The notes beneath the pieces are model-generated. The model was not told the DNA's origin. It worked only from the letters and a program-made list of their open reading frames with translations, and did not search any database. A program made the position numbers and the translations under genes. This document shows positions 1-9,086 of a stretch of 64,000 nt of DNA, piece by piece. Origin of the DNA: Parabacteroides sp. An277 (GTDB lineage Bacteria; Bacteroidota; Bacteroidia; Bacteroidales; Tannerellaceae); contig NZ_NFJB01000008.1 of assembly GCF_002159645.1 (NCBI RefSeq), positions 47,104 through 111,103 of the forward strand, given 5' to 3'. Position 1 is the first letter of the stretch. Each line of letters begins with the position of its first letter.

Positions 1-1227
1 GCCATCCAGCTTTTCCGCGAGGTAGGCATGCACGACAAGGCCAATCTCATCGAGACCAGCGGCATGCTCTATACTTCGTATTATGAATTGGACGGGTATG
101 TGAATTATTTCTACGGGAGCTTGGTTCCCTCGACTGGTTACGTCCCGGTATTCGATTTGGAACCCTATTTGGATGGCGCCCTGCTTCGCGTCCCGCTGCA
201 GAACGACCCGACGCAATTGGCTCCCAAAATCATCCAAAACAAAATGTATGAAGTCTACAAAGAGCATCTTACGCTCCTCCATGCTTTGGATTTGGAAAAC
301 GTGGGGGATTTAAACCAGGCTATCAAGCAGGGGCACGCCTCCGAGGTGATTCTCGTCTCTGAAGCCATGCAGGAAAAGCAAATCGCCCGCATTGCCGAAC
401 AAATCGCCGAGCGATACAAACAGGGTACGCGCATCGTCCTCATCGCCGGTCCTTCGTCGTCGGGCAAAACCACTACGTGTAAACGCCTGGAAGTACAATT
501 GGCCACCAATAGGCTCCATCCCGTGGGTATCTCGCTCGACGATTATTTCGTGAATCGCGAAGATACGCCGCGAGACGAACAGGGGGAATATGATTTCGAA
601 TCTATCTACGCCCTCGACCTCCCTTATTTCAACGCTGATTTGAAACGCCTCATCGCCGGTGAAGAGATTGACATGCCTTCGTTCGACTTCGAAAGCGGCA
701 AGCGGGTCTATCGCGGAAAGAAATTGAAACTGAAAGAGAACTCCATCTTAGTGATTGAGGGCATCCACGCGTTGAACCCGGAACTTACCTCCTATATCGA
801 CGCCTCTTATAAATATTATGTATACGTCTCGGCGCTGACCACGATTTCGCTCGACAACCACAACTGGATTCCGACGACCGACAATCGCCTTCTGCGCCGC
901 ATCGTGCGCGACTACCGTTTCCGCGGTTATTCGGCCGAAGAGACCATCCTGCGCTGGTCGAGCGTGCGCCGGGGCGAGGACCGCTGGATTTTCCCCTACC
1001 AAGAGCAGGCCGACGCGATGTTCAACAGCGCCATGCTCTACGAACTGGCGGCCCTTCGTCCATATGCCGAACCTATCCTTGCGAACGTCCCGGAGAACTC
1101 GCCCGCCAATGCCGAGGCTTACCGCCTGCTTCGTTTCCTTCGCTATTTCAATTACATCCAAGAGGAGGATTTGCCCAAGACGTCGCTCTTGCGCGAGTTC
1201 CTGGGTGGCGGAAGTTTCAAATATTAA
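1..1227 (+). CDS. Uridine kinase-type nucleoside kinase, 5' end outside window
   Basis: Cytosolic P-loop kinase that should phosphorylate a ribonucleoside with ATP or GTP (uridine kinase/phosphoribulokinase superfamily). The frame is open from base 1, so the gene starts outside the window; the Met at 28 is internal. Bacteroidetes members are about 550 aa, with an N-terminal TGS-like part before the kinase, so roughly a quarter is missing here. The Walker A GPSSSGKTT is encoded at 448-474, followed by SLDDYFV and IEGIHALNPEL, both typical of the family. It ends convergently with tatD, with a repeat array between them. The exact nucleoside substrate cannot be read from the sequence. Confidence 0.85.
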   Translation, partial: AIQLFREVGMHDKANLIETSGMLYTSYYELDGYVNYFYGSLVPSTGYVPVFDLEPYLDGALLRVPLQNDPTQLAPKIIQNKMYEVYKEHLTLLHALDLENVGDLNQAIKQGHASEVILVSEAMQEKQIARIAEQIAERYKQGTRIVLIAGPSSSGKTTTCKRLEVQLATNRLHPVGISLDDYFVNREDTPRDEQGEYDFESIYALDLPYFNADLKRLIAGEEIDMPSFDFESGKRVYRGKKLKLKENSILVIEGIHALNPELTSYIDASYKYYVYVSALTTISLDNHNWIPTTDNRLLRRIVRDYRFRGYSAEETILRWSSVRRGEDRWIFPYQEQADAMFNSAMLYELAALRPYAEPILANVPENSPANAEAYRLLRFLRYFNYIQEEDLPKTSLLREFLGGGSFKY

Positions 1228-1270
1228 CCCATCACAAAGGATTTTTCCGATGGTAAATTCGCAATGGATT

Positions 1271-1485
1271 TCTTTCTCCAGAAGGCCGGGATACTTTCCG
1301 ACATTGTCGGAATCTTTCTCCGGAAGGCTGGGAAACTTTCCGACATTGTCGGAATCCTTCTCCGGAAGACTGGGAAGCTTTCCGACATTGTCGGAATCCT
1401 TCTCCGGAAGGCTGGGAAACTTTCTGACATTGTCGGAATCCTTCTCCGGAAGACTGGGAAGCTTTCCGACATTGTCGGACGCCTT
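1271..1485. repeat. Tandem palindromic repeat array, 5 units of 42 bp
   Basis: The palindrome CCGACATTGTCGG starts at 1298, 1340, 1382, 1424 (one mismatch) and 1466, exactly 42 bp apart. Between the palindromes lies a conserved arm with CTCCGGAAG and CTGGGAA. The array fills the gap between two convergent genes. Because 42 is a multiple of three, several frames stay open through it, but these are not genes. A role as bidirectional terminator is inference. Confidence 0.9.
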
Positions 1486-1519
1486 TTTCTTCCTTCTTTA
1501 AAAAGATAAGGTGAAAGGA

Positions 1520-2164
1520 TTATATCATTGTCAATTTCTCCCAATTCCTTTCCGCCTGTTCCGCGACCTCTTCGACCGGGAGCGACAAGGAATCGGCTGC
1601 GTGTTGGTATATCGTTTGGATGGGAAGCGGGGATTCGTCCGTTTCGAGGAAAAAACGGTGTGGATAGGCAGCCTGCAACGCTTCGGCTTGGAAATGCGCG
1701 CCAAAGGAAAGGTAAAATCCCGCGTTGAGCAACTGTTCCGCCAAGGCCCGTTTGCCACGGAACCCGTGGATAATCCAAGCCGACAAAGGATGCAATTTCC
1801 GATAAGAACCCAACAGCTCTTGCCACGCGCGGACGCAATGGACTACCAACGGTTTGCGCAGCTCTTCCGCCAAGAGGGCTTGCGTTTCGAAAAGAGTCTG
1901 TTGCAACGGTAAATCAGGGCTGTTTTTATCCAACCCGGCCTCGCCTATCAGCCAGACTTCGGGCAAACGTGCGACCTTCCACAACGCCTCCAACTGCGCC
2001 CGGCCGTCGCCCTCGATATACCAAGGATGAATCCCGACGGAAAAAGGCATGTGCATCGGCTCGTCGGACAAGCGCTCCTTTCCCACGATGCGATTCAGGA
2101 AATACACCGCTTCGCCCGTCTCTCTTTCCGGCAATCCATGGGTATGGATATCCATGTATTTCAT
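1520..2164 (-). CDS. TatD-family metal-dependent hydrolase
   Basis: Putative TatD-type deoxyribonuclease/amidohydrolase with a TIM-barrel metal site, cytosolic. Family signatures in order: MDIHTHG near the N-terminus, GIHPWY, GEAGLDK, VVHCVRAW, IIHGFRG and LETDESPLPI near the C-terminus. At 214 aa it is shorter than E. coli TatD (about 260 aa), as is usual for Bacteroidetes members. The start at 2164 (MKYMDIHTHG) is chosen because it follows directly on the stop of the upstream gene; an internal Met at 2155 is the alternative. It is the last gene of a tsaE-small protein-tatD operon. Confidence 0.85.
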   Translation of the reverse strand: MKYMDIHTHGLPERETGEAVYFLNRIVGKERLSDEPMHMPFSVGIHPWYIEGDGRAQLEALWKVARLPEVWLIGEAGLDKNSPDLPLQQTLFETQALLAEELRKPLVVHCVRAWQELLGSYRKLHPLSAWIIHGFRGKRALAEQLLNAGFYLSFGAHFQAEALQAAYPHRFFLETDESPLPIQTIYQHAADSLSLPVEEVAEQAERNWEKLTMI

Positions 2165-2165
2165 T

Positions 2166-2378
2166 TCACCAAATAATAAAACCTGCCACGCCACACGCCA
2201 CGAGCGCCAAACCCAAGAGCGCGTAAAACACCCGCGCCCCGTTTCGCCCCATCCGCCGGACGAACATCCGCGCGCCGTCGGTCTGGAAATACCAATCGAT
2301 ATTCCAAATAGCCGCTACAAGCGAGAAGAGCCCCAAGGCGATGAAAAGAATCAGGATAAAATATTCGGAAGGCGCCAT
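2166..2378 (-). CDS. Small two-helix membrane protein, Imm17-like
   Basis: A 70-aa protein with two hydrophobic segments (about residues 6-24 and 47-69) joined by a basic loop containing the motif RRMGRNGARVFY. This layout resembles the small Imm17 (immunity 17) family common in Bacteroides, from memory. No toxin gene lies next to it, so an immunity role is not supported here. It sits 3 bp after tsaE and 1 bp before tatD, so the three are probably co-transcribed. Function unknown. Confidence 0.7.
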   Translation of the reverse strand: MAPSEYFILILFIALGLFSLVAAIWNIDWYFQTDGARMFVRRMGRNGARVFYALLGLALVACGVAGFIIW

Positions 2379-2381
2379 GCG

Positions 2382-2801
2382 TTACTCGATGCGGACGGTC
2401 CGCGTGCCGTCTTCGTTCTCTACCATCGTCACATCTACCACGTCTCCCGGAAGCAAATCCGCTATCTTCTCCGGCCACTCGATGAAGCACAGGGCGCCGC
2501 TATAGAAATAATCCTCCGTCCCGATATCTTCCGCCTCCTCCAATTTGGCGATGCGGTAAAAGTCGAAATGATAAATCAATTCGCCCGTCGTCGAAGAGCG
2601 ATACTCGTTGATGATGGCGAAGGTCGGGCTGTTAATCACATCCTCCACGCCCAGTTCCTCACAAATAGCCTTGATGAAAGTCGTCTTTCCCGCTCCCATC
2701 TTCCCGTGGAAAGCAAACACGGTGCGGTCGTCCATCTGCGCCACAAATGCTTTCGCGGCTTCCCGGATAGTATCCAAGCTTTTAATCTCAATCGTTTGCA
2801 T
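2382..2801 (-). CDS. tsaE: tRNA threonylcarbamoyladenosine biosynthesis ATPase TsaE
   Basis: P-loop ATPase that works with TsaB and TsaD to make the t6A37 modification of ANN-decoding tRNAs, cytosolic. Walker [10 protein letters not shown] lies near residue 35, followed by [11 protein letters not shown], the HFDFYRI stretch and FIEWPEKI, all typical of TsaE; the length (139 aa) is normal. The frame extends to a GTG at 2819, but the -7 promoter element (2821-2828) ends only 2 bp upstream of that codon, so transcription should begin about there or inside it. The ATG at 2801 is therefore preferred. porX lies immediately upstream, an arrangement also known in other Bacteroidetes. Confidence 0.92.
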   Translation of the reverse strand: MQTIEIKSLDTIREAAKAFVAQMDDRTVFAFHGKMGAGKTTFIKAICEELGVEDVINSPTFAIINEYRSSTTGELIYHFDFYRIAKLEEAEDIGTEDYFYSGALCFIEWPEKIADLLPGDVVDVTMVENEDGTRTVRIE

Positions 2802-2820
2802 ACGCTTTTTATTTGACACG

Positions 2821-2828
2821 CAAAAGTA
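2821..2828 (-). promoter_or_regulatory. Bacteroidetes -7 promoter element for tsaE operon
   Basis: TACTTTTG on the minus strand fits the TAnnTTTG consensus of the Bacteroidetes primary sigma factor. It lies 20 bp upstream of the chosen tsaE ATG. Confidence 0.6.
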
Positions 2829-2868
2829 ATGATTTATTGGAACACGGAGACAGAGAGACGGAGTTTTT

Positions 2869-4416
2869 TCATTTCGCTTCCATTAAAATAAACGGTATCA
2901 TCATCTCTTCCATCGAAATCCCTCCGTGCTGGAACGTATTCTTATAATACGAGACGTAATAGTTGTAATTGTTCGGATAGGCGAAGAAATTCTGGCCGGT
3001 AGCGAAGATATACTTCGTGCTCAGGTTGGGAGACGGCAGCCCCACGCGCTCCGGATTGCGGATTTCGAATACCTCCTTCGGATTGTAATTGAGGTTCTTC
3101 CCCAGCTTGTAGCGGAGATTGGTATTCGTATTGCGGTCTCCAACGACCTTGACGGGCGTATCGACGCGGATAGTGCCATGGTCGGTCGTGACGATGACTT
3201 TATATCCCGTCCGAGCGATGCGTTTGAAGAGCTCCCATGTCGTGGAATGCTGAAACCACGAGCGGGTCAGGCTTCGGTAGGCCGCTTCGCTTTGCGCCAA
3301 TTCACGAATCATCTTGCTCTCGGTACGGGCATGCGAAAGCATATCAACGAAGTTCAGCACAATCACGTTCAGTTGGTTTTTCAAGAGCGAAGGAATCATA
3401 CCAAGCAACTTCTCGCCGTAGTTCGAATCATAGACCTTATTATACGAAAAGGTATAATTCTTCCGGAAGCGGTTGATTTGCGTCTGGATGAGCGGTGCCT
3501 CGTTCAGGTTCTTACCCTCTTCGCTTTCCTCGTCGACCCACAAATCGGGGAAGAGCTTTTCGATTTGTACCGGCATCAGTCCGGAGAAAATCGCATTGCG
3601 AGCATATTGCGTAGCGGTCGGGAGGATGCTATAATAGAGATGCTCGTCGAAGGTATAAAATTCCGCCAGCAAATCCTTTACCACGCGCCATTGGTCCATC
3701 CGGAAATTATCAATCAAGATAAAAAAGACCTTCTCGCCCGCGTCGAGAAGCGGAAAGATACGCTTCTTGAAGAGGTCGGGACTCATCAGCGGACGGTCGT
3801 CGGGATGCATAATCCACTCTTCGTAATGGTTCTTCACGAACTTGCCAAAGGCATTGTTCGCTTCCTCCTTTTGCATGAGGAGCATCTCCTTCATCGCGCC
3901 CTCGGTACTGCTTTCCAGTTCCAGTTCCCAATAAACGATACGTTTGTAAAGTTCCATCCATTCGTCGGCCGTCAGCGAATCGTGCATCCGCATGCCAAGG
4001 CGGGCAAATTCCTGCTGGTAACTTTCGGTCGTGGTCTGCGAAATAATCACATTCTTATGCACATTCTTCTTGATAGACAACAATAGCTGGTTCGGGTTGA
4101 GCGGCTTGATGAGATAATCGGCTATTTTATTTCCGATGGCCTGGTTCATGATGCGTTCCTCTTCGCTCTTCGTCACCATCACGACCGGCGTATTCGGCGC
4201 GATTTCCTTGATGTGCGAAAGAGTCTCCAGCCCAGTCAACCCCGGCATGTTTTCGTCCAAGAATATAATGTCGAATGTCTGTTCGCGGCAGAAGTCAATT
4301 GCATCTTGCCCGCTCACGACCGGCACTACCTCATAGCCCTTCTCCGTCAGAAAAAGAATGTAAGGTTTCAACAAATCAATCTCGTCGTCTGCCCAAAGTA
4401 TCTTGTCTTTCTTCAT
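2869..4416 (-). CDS. porX: PorX: response regulator receiver with PglZ output domain
   Basis: Cytoplasmic two-component regulator of the type IX secretion system. In Porphyromonas it acts with the sensor PorY and sigma factor SigP, and its PglZ domain is a phosphodiesterase. The receiver domain (about residues 3-120) has acidic residues D10/D11, phospho-acceptor D54 in FLDENMPG, and K104 in YLIKPLNP. The PglZ domain of the alkaline-phosphatase superfamily follows (about 200-515), with [28 protein letters not shown] and [11 protein letters not shown] metal-site motifs. Length (515 aa) matches known PorX. No porY sensor lies in the window. This PglZ domain belongs to PorX and not to a BREX phage-defence system. 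Confidence 0.93.
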   Translation of the reverse strand: MKKDKILWADDEIDLLKPYILFLTEKGYEVVPVVSGQDAIDFCREQTFDIIFLDENMPGLTGLETLSHIKEIAPNTPVVMVTKSEEERIMNQAIGNKIADYLIKPLNPNQLLLSIKKNVHKNVIISQTTTESYQQEFARLGMRMHDSLTADEWMELYKRIVYWELELESSTEGAMKEMLLMQKEEANNAFGKFVKNHYEEWIMHPDDRPLMSPDLFKKRIFPLLDAGEKVFFILIDNFRMDQWRVVKDLLAEFYTFDEHLYYSILPTATQYARNAIFSGLMPVQIEKLFPDLWVDEESEEGKNLNEAPLIQTQINRFRKNYTFSYNKVYDSNYGEKLLGMIPSLLKNQLNVIVLNFVDMLSHARTESKMIRELAQSEAAYRSLTRSWFQHSTTWELFKRIARTGYKVIVTTDHGTIRVDTPVKVVGDRNTNTNLRYKLGKNLNYNPKEVFEIRNPERVGLPSPNLSTKYIFATGQNFFAYPNNYNYYVSYYKNTFQHGGISMEEMMIPFILMEAK

Positions 4417-4514
4417 TGTCCTCTTATTTTTCTATATGCTGTTTTACTTAACGGAAGAAAAAGGGGTTTTCGTATATAAAACCATCGTTTTCAATAAACA
4501 GGAACGTTTCTTAA

Positions 4515-4705
4515 AGGCAAGAACGATCTTCCGCAAACCGCCGGAGGCCTCCGGAAAGCCGAAGAAGATTGTCCGCAAGCCGCCGGAGGGCTCCGGAAGC
4601 TAAAAGAAAAACGTTCTTTCACAAAAGGAGGCCTCCGGAGCTTAAAAGAAAATCATTCTTTAACAAAAGAGGCCTCCGGCGGTTTGCGGAAGATCGTTCT
4701 TGCCT
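4515..4705. repeat. Palindromic repeat array bounded by a perfect 37-bp inverted repeat
   Basis: Four copies of a GAGGCCTCCGG-type palindrome start at 4544, 4586, 4628 and 4669 (spacing 42, 42, 41). The outer segments 4515-4551 and 4669-4705 are exact reverse complements over 37 bp, containing GATCTTCCGCAAACCGCC. The array occupies most of the 304-bp gap between the radical-SAM gene and porX. In the rest of this gap (4417-4514) no clear promoter for porX is visible. Confidence 0.9.
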
Positions 4706-4720
4706 GTCCAGATTGCTCCC

Positions 4721-5494
4721 TCAATACGACACCGTAACGTCGAACCCCTCGCGGCGTGCCCGCTCCGCGATGGCGTCCAAATCCTCGGGCGAGACCTTGC
4801 GGAGCGACTTGAGCGGTGTCTCGCGGTCGATGGTGTAAATCATCACTTGCCGCGGACGGATTTGCTTCAACGCATTGAGCCAACCGGCAATCTCCTCTTC
4901 AGTTGTATTATCGAGCGAAACGCCGTCGCGCTCGCCACGCAGGAACATGGTCTGGATAATCACATTCCCTTCAAAGCGGCAGAGGTTTTTCAACAGTTTC
5001 TCGAAACAAAATCCCGGCTGGGTGGGATTGTCAATCTGGCGAATCCGCGCGTCGAGTACCGAATCAAGCTTCATGATATTATCTTCGATACGGCAAAGAG
5101 CTTGGAAAACATCCTCGCGGTCGAGCATGGTCGAATTGGAAAGCACCGCAATCTTGGCCGAAGGACAATGCTGGTCACGGATAGCTATTGTGTCGTCGAT
5201 AATACCTGCAAAATCCGGATGGAGCGTCGGCTCGCCATTTCCGGCAAAGGTAATCACATCCGGAAGCAGCCCCTCCGCACGCATCGCGTCCAGTTTCCTG
5301 GTCAATTGCTCGCGTACCTCTTCGCGACGCGGCATCCGGCTGTGCGGACGACGGTCTTCGTTGAATCCGCATTCACAATACACGCAATTAAACGTACACA
5401 ACTTCCCATCCGACGGAAACAGGTTCACGCCCAGCGAAACCCCCAACCGGCGGCTATGCACCGGTCCGTAAATAATTTCATCAAACAACAACAT
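4721..5494 (-). CDS. Radical SAM protein (COG0731-like)
   Basis: Radical S-adenosylmethionine enzyme of unknown substrate, 257 aa, cytosolic. The cluster motif is CTFNCVYCECG (Cys-x3-Cys-x2-Cys) at about residues 33-43, followed by FAGNGEPTLHP, the GGE-like SAM-binding segment, and VLSNSTML. There is no SPASM or B12 domain, so it is a minimal enzyme of the Fe-S oxidoreductase type related to tRNA-wybutosine and activase-like proteins. It is transcribed away from its own promoter at 5530-5537 and followed by the 4.5-kb repeat array. Confidence 0.85.
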   Translation of the reverse strand: MLLFDEIIYGPVHSRRLGVSLGVNLFPSDGKLCTFNCVYCECGFNEDRRPHSRMPRREEVREQLTRKLDAMRAEGLLPDVITFAGNGEPTLHPDFAGIIDDTIAIRDQHCPSAKIAVLSNSTMLDREDVFQALCRIEDNIMKLDSVLDARIRQIDNPTQPGFCFEKLLKNLCRFEGNVIIQTMFLRGERDGVSLDNTTEEEIAGWLNALKQIRPRQVMIYTIDRETPLKSLRKVSPEDLDAIAERARREGFDVTVSY

Positions 5495-5529
5495 ATCCTT
5501 TTTACATTTAAATCAAAGCAAAAGCCAGA

Positions 5530-5537
5530 CAAAGATA
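5530..5537 (-). promoter_or_regulatory. -7 promoter element for radical SAM gene
   Basis: TATCTTTG on the minus strand, 36 bp upstream of the radical-SAM start codon; it fits TAnnTTTG. Confidence 0.55.
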
Positions 5538-5547
5538 CGTCTTTCTC

Positions 5548-7548
5548 TTAGAACTTGTACCGCACCAGCAGAGATAAATCCGTTTTTTGGTTTCCGTCTA
5601 TCTGCTCAGCGTCTGTTCCAATGGTTACACGATCCATTTGCCAAACATGCCCTATCTTGCCGGAAAACATCAAGTAGCGGGTGATATCCCACCGGAAAGT
5701 CAGCGCAGCCCGCACGCCTTTCCCATAGAAAGAGGGCATATAGAACGCATAGAGGATATTCTTCTCGTACGAATAAATACGAGTAGCATAACTATCGGTC
5801 TGGAACCAAGCCACATGCCAATCCATGCGAAAAGGCACGCGCGGAGGTTTCCATCCCGCACTTTGCGACACTTGCCAACCCTTATCCCCCGATACCAAAC
5901 TCATATCTACCGCTGTCCGCAGATACCAAGCACGCTTTAATACATACGAAACCTGCCCACGCATACGCTCCGTGTTGCCAACTTCATCCTGCTCTTTACG
6001 TTTATAGCGTACATAAGCAGCGAGTTGTTCATTCGGCGTATAATCCAATCGTACCATATACTCTTTTCCTGTCGAAGGATAATTCACTTGATACTTCAAC
6101 CAAGGAAAACGATAAAAATCCGCATACGCCGAAACTTTCCAATGACCGAAAGGCGTCCATTGTAATCCCAAATAGATACCTTGTTCATTCTCGACCGACG
6201 AATTCTGAGCAAACGCATTTCCAAACAAAGCTTGATAACGCCGGTCATAATACCGGTGCAAAACAAGGAAAGAAAAATAAGAGGCAGGCGTAAGAAGTAA
6301 TGCATTTAAAGTAGCCATTGCTCCATTCCGAGACATAGCCGTCTCGCCATACAGCTTCCCCCACCGATTTCTCCACATATAATCCACACCGATGTTGAAA
6401 TTGGATTTGCCCCGGAAAGCAAACCGATTATCTAATCTTTCTTGAGGATAAAAAACTTTTCCCCCGAACGTATAATAAAGTCCCGTTATCCCCACATGGA
6501 AATGAGGCTTAGCCCAGCGAAGATTCAAGCCCATGGCTTGTACATTTAACGCCCGTCTTTTCTCCCAATCACGGCGTAAACGATGCAATCCACTACTTTG
6601 GATGGAAGGAAACGTATCCCGCTCGATAGCCGCATCCTCTTTCCGATATGAATAGAAAAGGCTTGCTTCCATCTCTTTCCAAGCTAATGTAACCGCCGCA
6701 CCCCGGAAGAAATCTTGCTCATTTGTGGAATAATGCCGCCGAAAACCATTATTCCTTCGCTCGGCTTGCGCCACCAAAGCGGAACGCCCCGGTGTGAAAT
6801 CTTGGCTTACAATCAACCCTTGTCCGAAGGAAGCTTTATAATCACCCAAAGCTAGAGTTTTCAACACCCTCTGTTCTTTAAGTAGAAAATGAAAAGAATA
6901 GAAATCAACCCCCTTGTGTACATCTGTCCAGAAAGGTTCACCTGCATCTTTTTCTGCCACAAAACCCGCCTGAATACGGTCGTCGAACTGATACGCATAA
7001 CGCAAAGAGAGGTAAAAAGGTTCGCCCAAGTATTTTCGATTTGGATATTTCGCCAAGATAGAATCAGAAAATGAACCATATCCTGCTTTTGATTGTAAAC
7101 ATCGGTCATATCTAAGTAATAATTCATTATGTCCATATTTCAACAGATTCTTCCACGTTATCCCGCGTTTTTCCACCCCTTTTTCAACGACTCTCACAAA
7201 GGGTAATACCAGTTGAATGGTTTGATAATCCCAACCCGTAATTCCTTTTAATTCATAAATAGAAACTAACCTATCCACCTGTTTCCGATAACGTAAGAAC
7301 TGCGCGATTTGATAATCTGTCAAGAAAGGCAAACGAGCCAGTTGTTCACCAGTGACTTCATTTAAATCAAATGGATGTTCCGAAAGATTCGAAAGGTCGG
7401 CATAAAGAACTTCCAATTGCGCTTCGTTTTCCGAATCATCTGCCCAATCTTCAATATATTCTTTCCATTTATCAACCAAAATAGATTCCTGAGCATGAAT
7501 CATATCACTAAAAATAAACCAGATTATACACATACTTATGAACCGCAT
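5548..7548 (-). CDS. Helix-hairpin-helix protein with outer-membrane beta-barrel
   Basis: A 666-aa exported protein. A signal peptide covers about residues 1-20 (cleavage near IHAQES). Residues 45-120 carry paired helix-hairpin-helix (ComEA-like) motifs, with LNEVTGEQLARLPFLTDYQI and ELKGITGWDYQTIQL. The rest is rich in alternating aromatic strands and ends in RYKF, as expected for an outer-membrane barrel. HhH motifs usually bind DNA, but in this exported family a DNA role is unproven. The PorV-like barrel gene lies only 15 bp upstream, so the two form an operon and may work together at the outer membrane. Function unknown. Confidence 0.8.
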   Translation of the reverse strand: MRFISMCIIWFIFSDMIHAQESILVDKWKEYIEDWADDSENEAQLEVLYADLSNLSEHPFDLNEVTGEQLARLPFLTDYQIAQFLRYRKQVDRLVSIYELKGITGWDYQTIQLVLPFVRVVEKGVEKRGITWKNLLKYGHNELLLRYDRCLQSKAGYGSFSDSILAKYPNRKYLGEPFYLSLRYAYQFDDRIQAGFVAEKDAGEPFWTDVHKGVDFYSFHFLLKEQRVLKTLALGDYKASFGQGLIVSQDFTPGRSALVAQAERRNNGFRRHYSTNEQDFFRGAAVTLAWKEMEASLFYSYRKEDAAIERDTFPSIQSSGLHRLRRDWEKRRALNVQAMGLNLRWAKPHFHVGITGLYYTFGGKVFYPQERLDNRFAFRGKSNFNIGVDYMWRNRWGKLYGETAMSRNGAMATLNALLLTPASYFSFLVLHRYYDRRYQALFGNAFAQNSSVENEQGIYLGLQWTPFGHWKVSAYADFYRFPWLKYQVNYPSTGKEYMVRLDYTPNEQLAAYVRYKRKEQDEVGNTERMRGQVSYVLKRAWYLRTAVDMSLVSGDKGWQVSQSAGWKPPRVPFRMDWHVAWFQTDSYATRIYSYEKNILYAFYMPSFYGKGVRAALTFRWDITRYLMFSGKIGHVWQMDRVTIGTDAEQIDGNQKTDLSLLVRYKF

Positions 7549-7563
7549 TTTACACTCCTCCCA

Positions 7564-8370
7564 TCAAAAAGAATAAGACAAACCTATACCTGAACTAATT
7601 CCCAACGTCGTATGCCAAATAGCCATAACATCGACTCCGAAGCGTTGCCATCGAAATCCTGCCCCGAAACTGGGAAGAAAAGGATGAGCCTGTATGCCGC
7701 CACGCAAGGCGAAATAATCCCAAACATAATATTCCATACCGAATCCTCCCTGTACCTGAATATTTTCTTCTATACCTACATAGCCTGTTATTAACAAGTT
7801 GTTTAAAACATACCAGTGAATACCAAAATCAACATTATATAATTGAAAATTATTGATACTTCTATCTTTAACTGATAAACGAATAGAGGGTAAATCACGC
7901 ATAGAAACAGCTATAAGTAAATTTTCAACCGGACTATACACCATTCCTATATCTGTAGAAAGACGTGAAGGTGATTCTTCATACAATTCGGATTGAATCC
8001 AAGCATATTGAAAACTAATTCCCAAAGCCCACTGTGCATTTAAACGTTTGGAAAAAGCCACGCGTGCTAAGTTTTCCCTATACTGTTCATAACCAAACGA
8101 CACGATTTGAACACCCGTTGATAAATAAGAATTTGGATATTGAAAACCTCCCTGAATCGTCCCTAATTCTTTTATTGCATAACGATTAAAATAATCAATA
8201 GAAAGAACAGAACCTGTGGAAAACTCGAGCATGGCAGGGTTGAAAAGATAAGAAAGTGTGACGCCATTTCCACCCATTGCACCGGAACGCATATCAGATA
8301 TGCGCAACGAATTGGTTGCTCCCAAAGAAAATAGAGAAATGATTTCGAAGATAAAAATACATTTTTTCAT
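7564..8370 (-). CDS. PorV/PorQ-like outer-membrane beta-barrel protein
   Basis: A 268-aa predicted outer-membrane barrel with a signal peptide (about residues 1-18). The mature N-terminus has RISDMRSGAMGGNGVTLSYL and NPAML, matching the conserved opening of the PorV/PorQ (FadL-like) group, and it ends with the aromatic residue typical of outer-membrane proteins (GLSYSF). PorV and PorQ belong to the T9SS attachment complex, but this protein is shorter and could be an unrelated member of the superfamily. It is first in an operon with the HhH-barrel gene; promoter at 8405-8412. Confidence 0.7.
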   Translation of the reverse strand: MKKCIFIFEIISLFSLGATNSLRISDMRSGAMGGNGVTLSYLFNPAMLEFSTGSVLSIDYFNRYAIKELGTIQGGFQYPNSYLSTGVQIVSFGYEQYRENLARVAFSKRLNAQWALGISFQYAWIQSELYEESPSRLSTDIGMVYSPVENLLIAVSMRDLPSIRLSVKDRSINNFQLYNVDFGIHWYVLNNLLITGYVGIEENIQVQGGFGMEYYVWDYFALRGGIQAHPFLPSFGAGFRWQRFGVDVMAIWHTTLGISSGIGLSYSF

Positions 8371-8404
8371 AGCCTTACGGTTTTGAAGTTATTAATTCTG
8401 ATTG

Positions 8405-8412
8405 CAAAGATA
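8405..8412 (-). promoter_or_regulatory. -7 promoter element for PorV-like/HhH operon
   Basis: TATCTTTG on the minus strand, 35 bp upstream of the start of the PorV-like gene. Confidence 0.6.
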
Positions 8413-8457
8413 AATAATTCTTAGCGTTCTTTGTGCATACTTTCTCAACTTTGTCGC

Positions 8458-8465
8458 TAAATTTG
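8458..8465 (+). promoter_or_regulatory. -7 promoter element for DUF4294 gene
   Basis: TAAATTTG ends only 6 bp before the chosen ATG at 8472, so the mRNA would be nearly leaderless. An imperfect second candidate, CAACTTTG, lies at about 8446-8453. Confidence 0.4.
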
Positions 8466-8471
8466 CGCCCT

Positions 8472-9086
8472 ATGAAACGTAAAATCCTACATTTCTTCCT
8501 TTTTATCTTCTTAGGATGTGTTTCTTTTTCGCTGAAAGGACAACAACCTCCTGTGAAGATGAACGTATTGCCTGAAGGATATTACCGGGCTACGGTAGAA
8601 GGAAAAGATACTTTGGCGGTTATCCGTTTGCGTTCGCTTTATGTGTTTCCTAAACCTCGTTTTCGAAATAAACGCGAAGCAGCTCGCTATTGGAAATTAG
8701 TACGCGACGTGAAGAAAACGCTTCCTTATGCCAAGATGGTGTACGATACGCTTATCGAAACATACGAATATATCGAAACCATGCCGGATGAAGCTGACCG
8801 ACAGGCGCATCTCAAACGCATGGAAAAAGAACTCTTTGCAGAATACAAACCTCAACTGAAAAAACTTACCTTTTCACAAGGTAAATTATTGATAAAACTC
8901 ATTGACCGCGAATGCAATCAATCCAGTTATCAACTGGTCAAAGCTTTCCTCGGTCCTTTTCGGGCAGGATTTTGGAACCTATTTGCCGGTATGTTTGGGG
9001 CGAGCCTTAAGATGGAATATGACCCACAGGGAAAAGACAAACAAATCGAACAAATTGTCCTCTTAGTGGAAAGCGGAGCTTTATAA
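8472..9086 (+). CDS. DUF4294 family exported protein
   Basis: A 204-aa protein with a signal peptide (KRKILHFFLFIFLGCVSF, ending near LKGQQ). The body has RFRNKREAARYWKLVRDVKK and the later DRECNQSSYQLVKAF, the conserved core of DUF4294, a Bacteroidetes family of unknown function. The frame also has a Met at 8433, but the promoter element lies between that codon and 8472 and the signal peptide begins at 8472, so the later start is chosen. The 3' end overlaps the convergent methyltransferase gene by 6 bp. Confidence 0.8.
   Translation: MKRKILHFFLFIFLGCVSFSLKGQQPPVKMNVLPEGYYRATVEGKDTLAVIRLRSLYVFPKPRFRNKREAARYWKLVRDVKKTLPYAKMVYDTLIETYEYIETMPDEADRQAHLKRMEKELFAEYKPQLKKLTFSQGKLLIKLIDRECNQSSYQLVKAFLGPFRAGFWNLFAGMFGASLKMEYDPQGKDKQIEQIVLLVESGAL

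Noticed and set aside
1264..1509. Long open frames through the 42-bp repeat array
   Set aside because: Openness follows from a unit length divisible by three; no start signals, and all frames show the same unit-length periodicity.
2166..2378. Toxin-immunity pair based on the Imm17-like protein
   Set aside because: Neighbours are tsaE and tatD; no polymorphic toxin or effector gene is present.
2869..4416. PglZ domain as part of a BREX or Pgl phage-defence system
   Set aside because: It is fused to a receiver domain, as in PorX, and no brx/pgl genes are adjacent.
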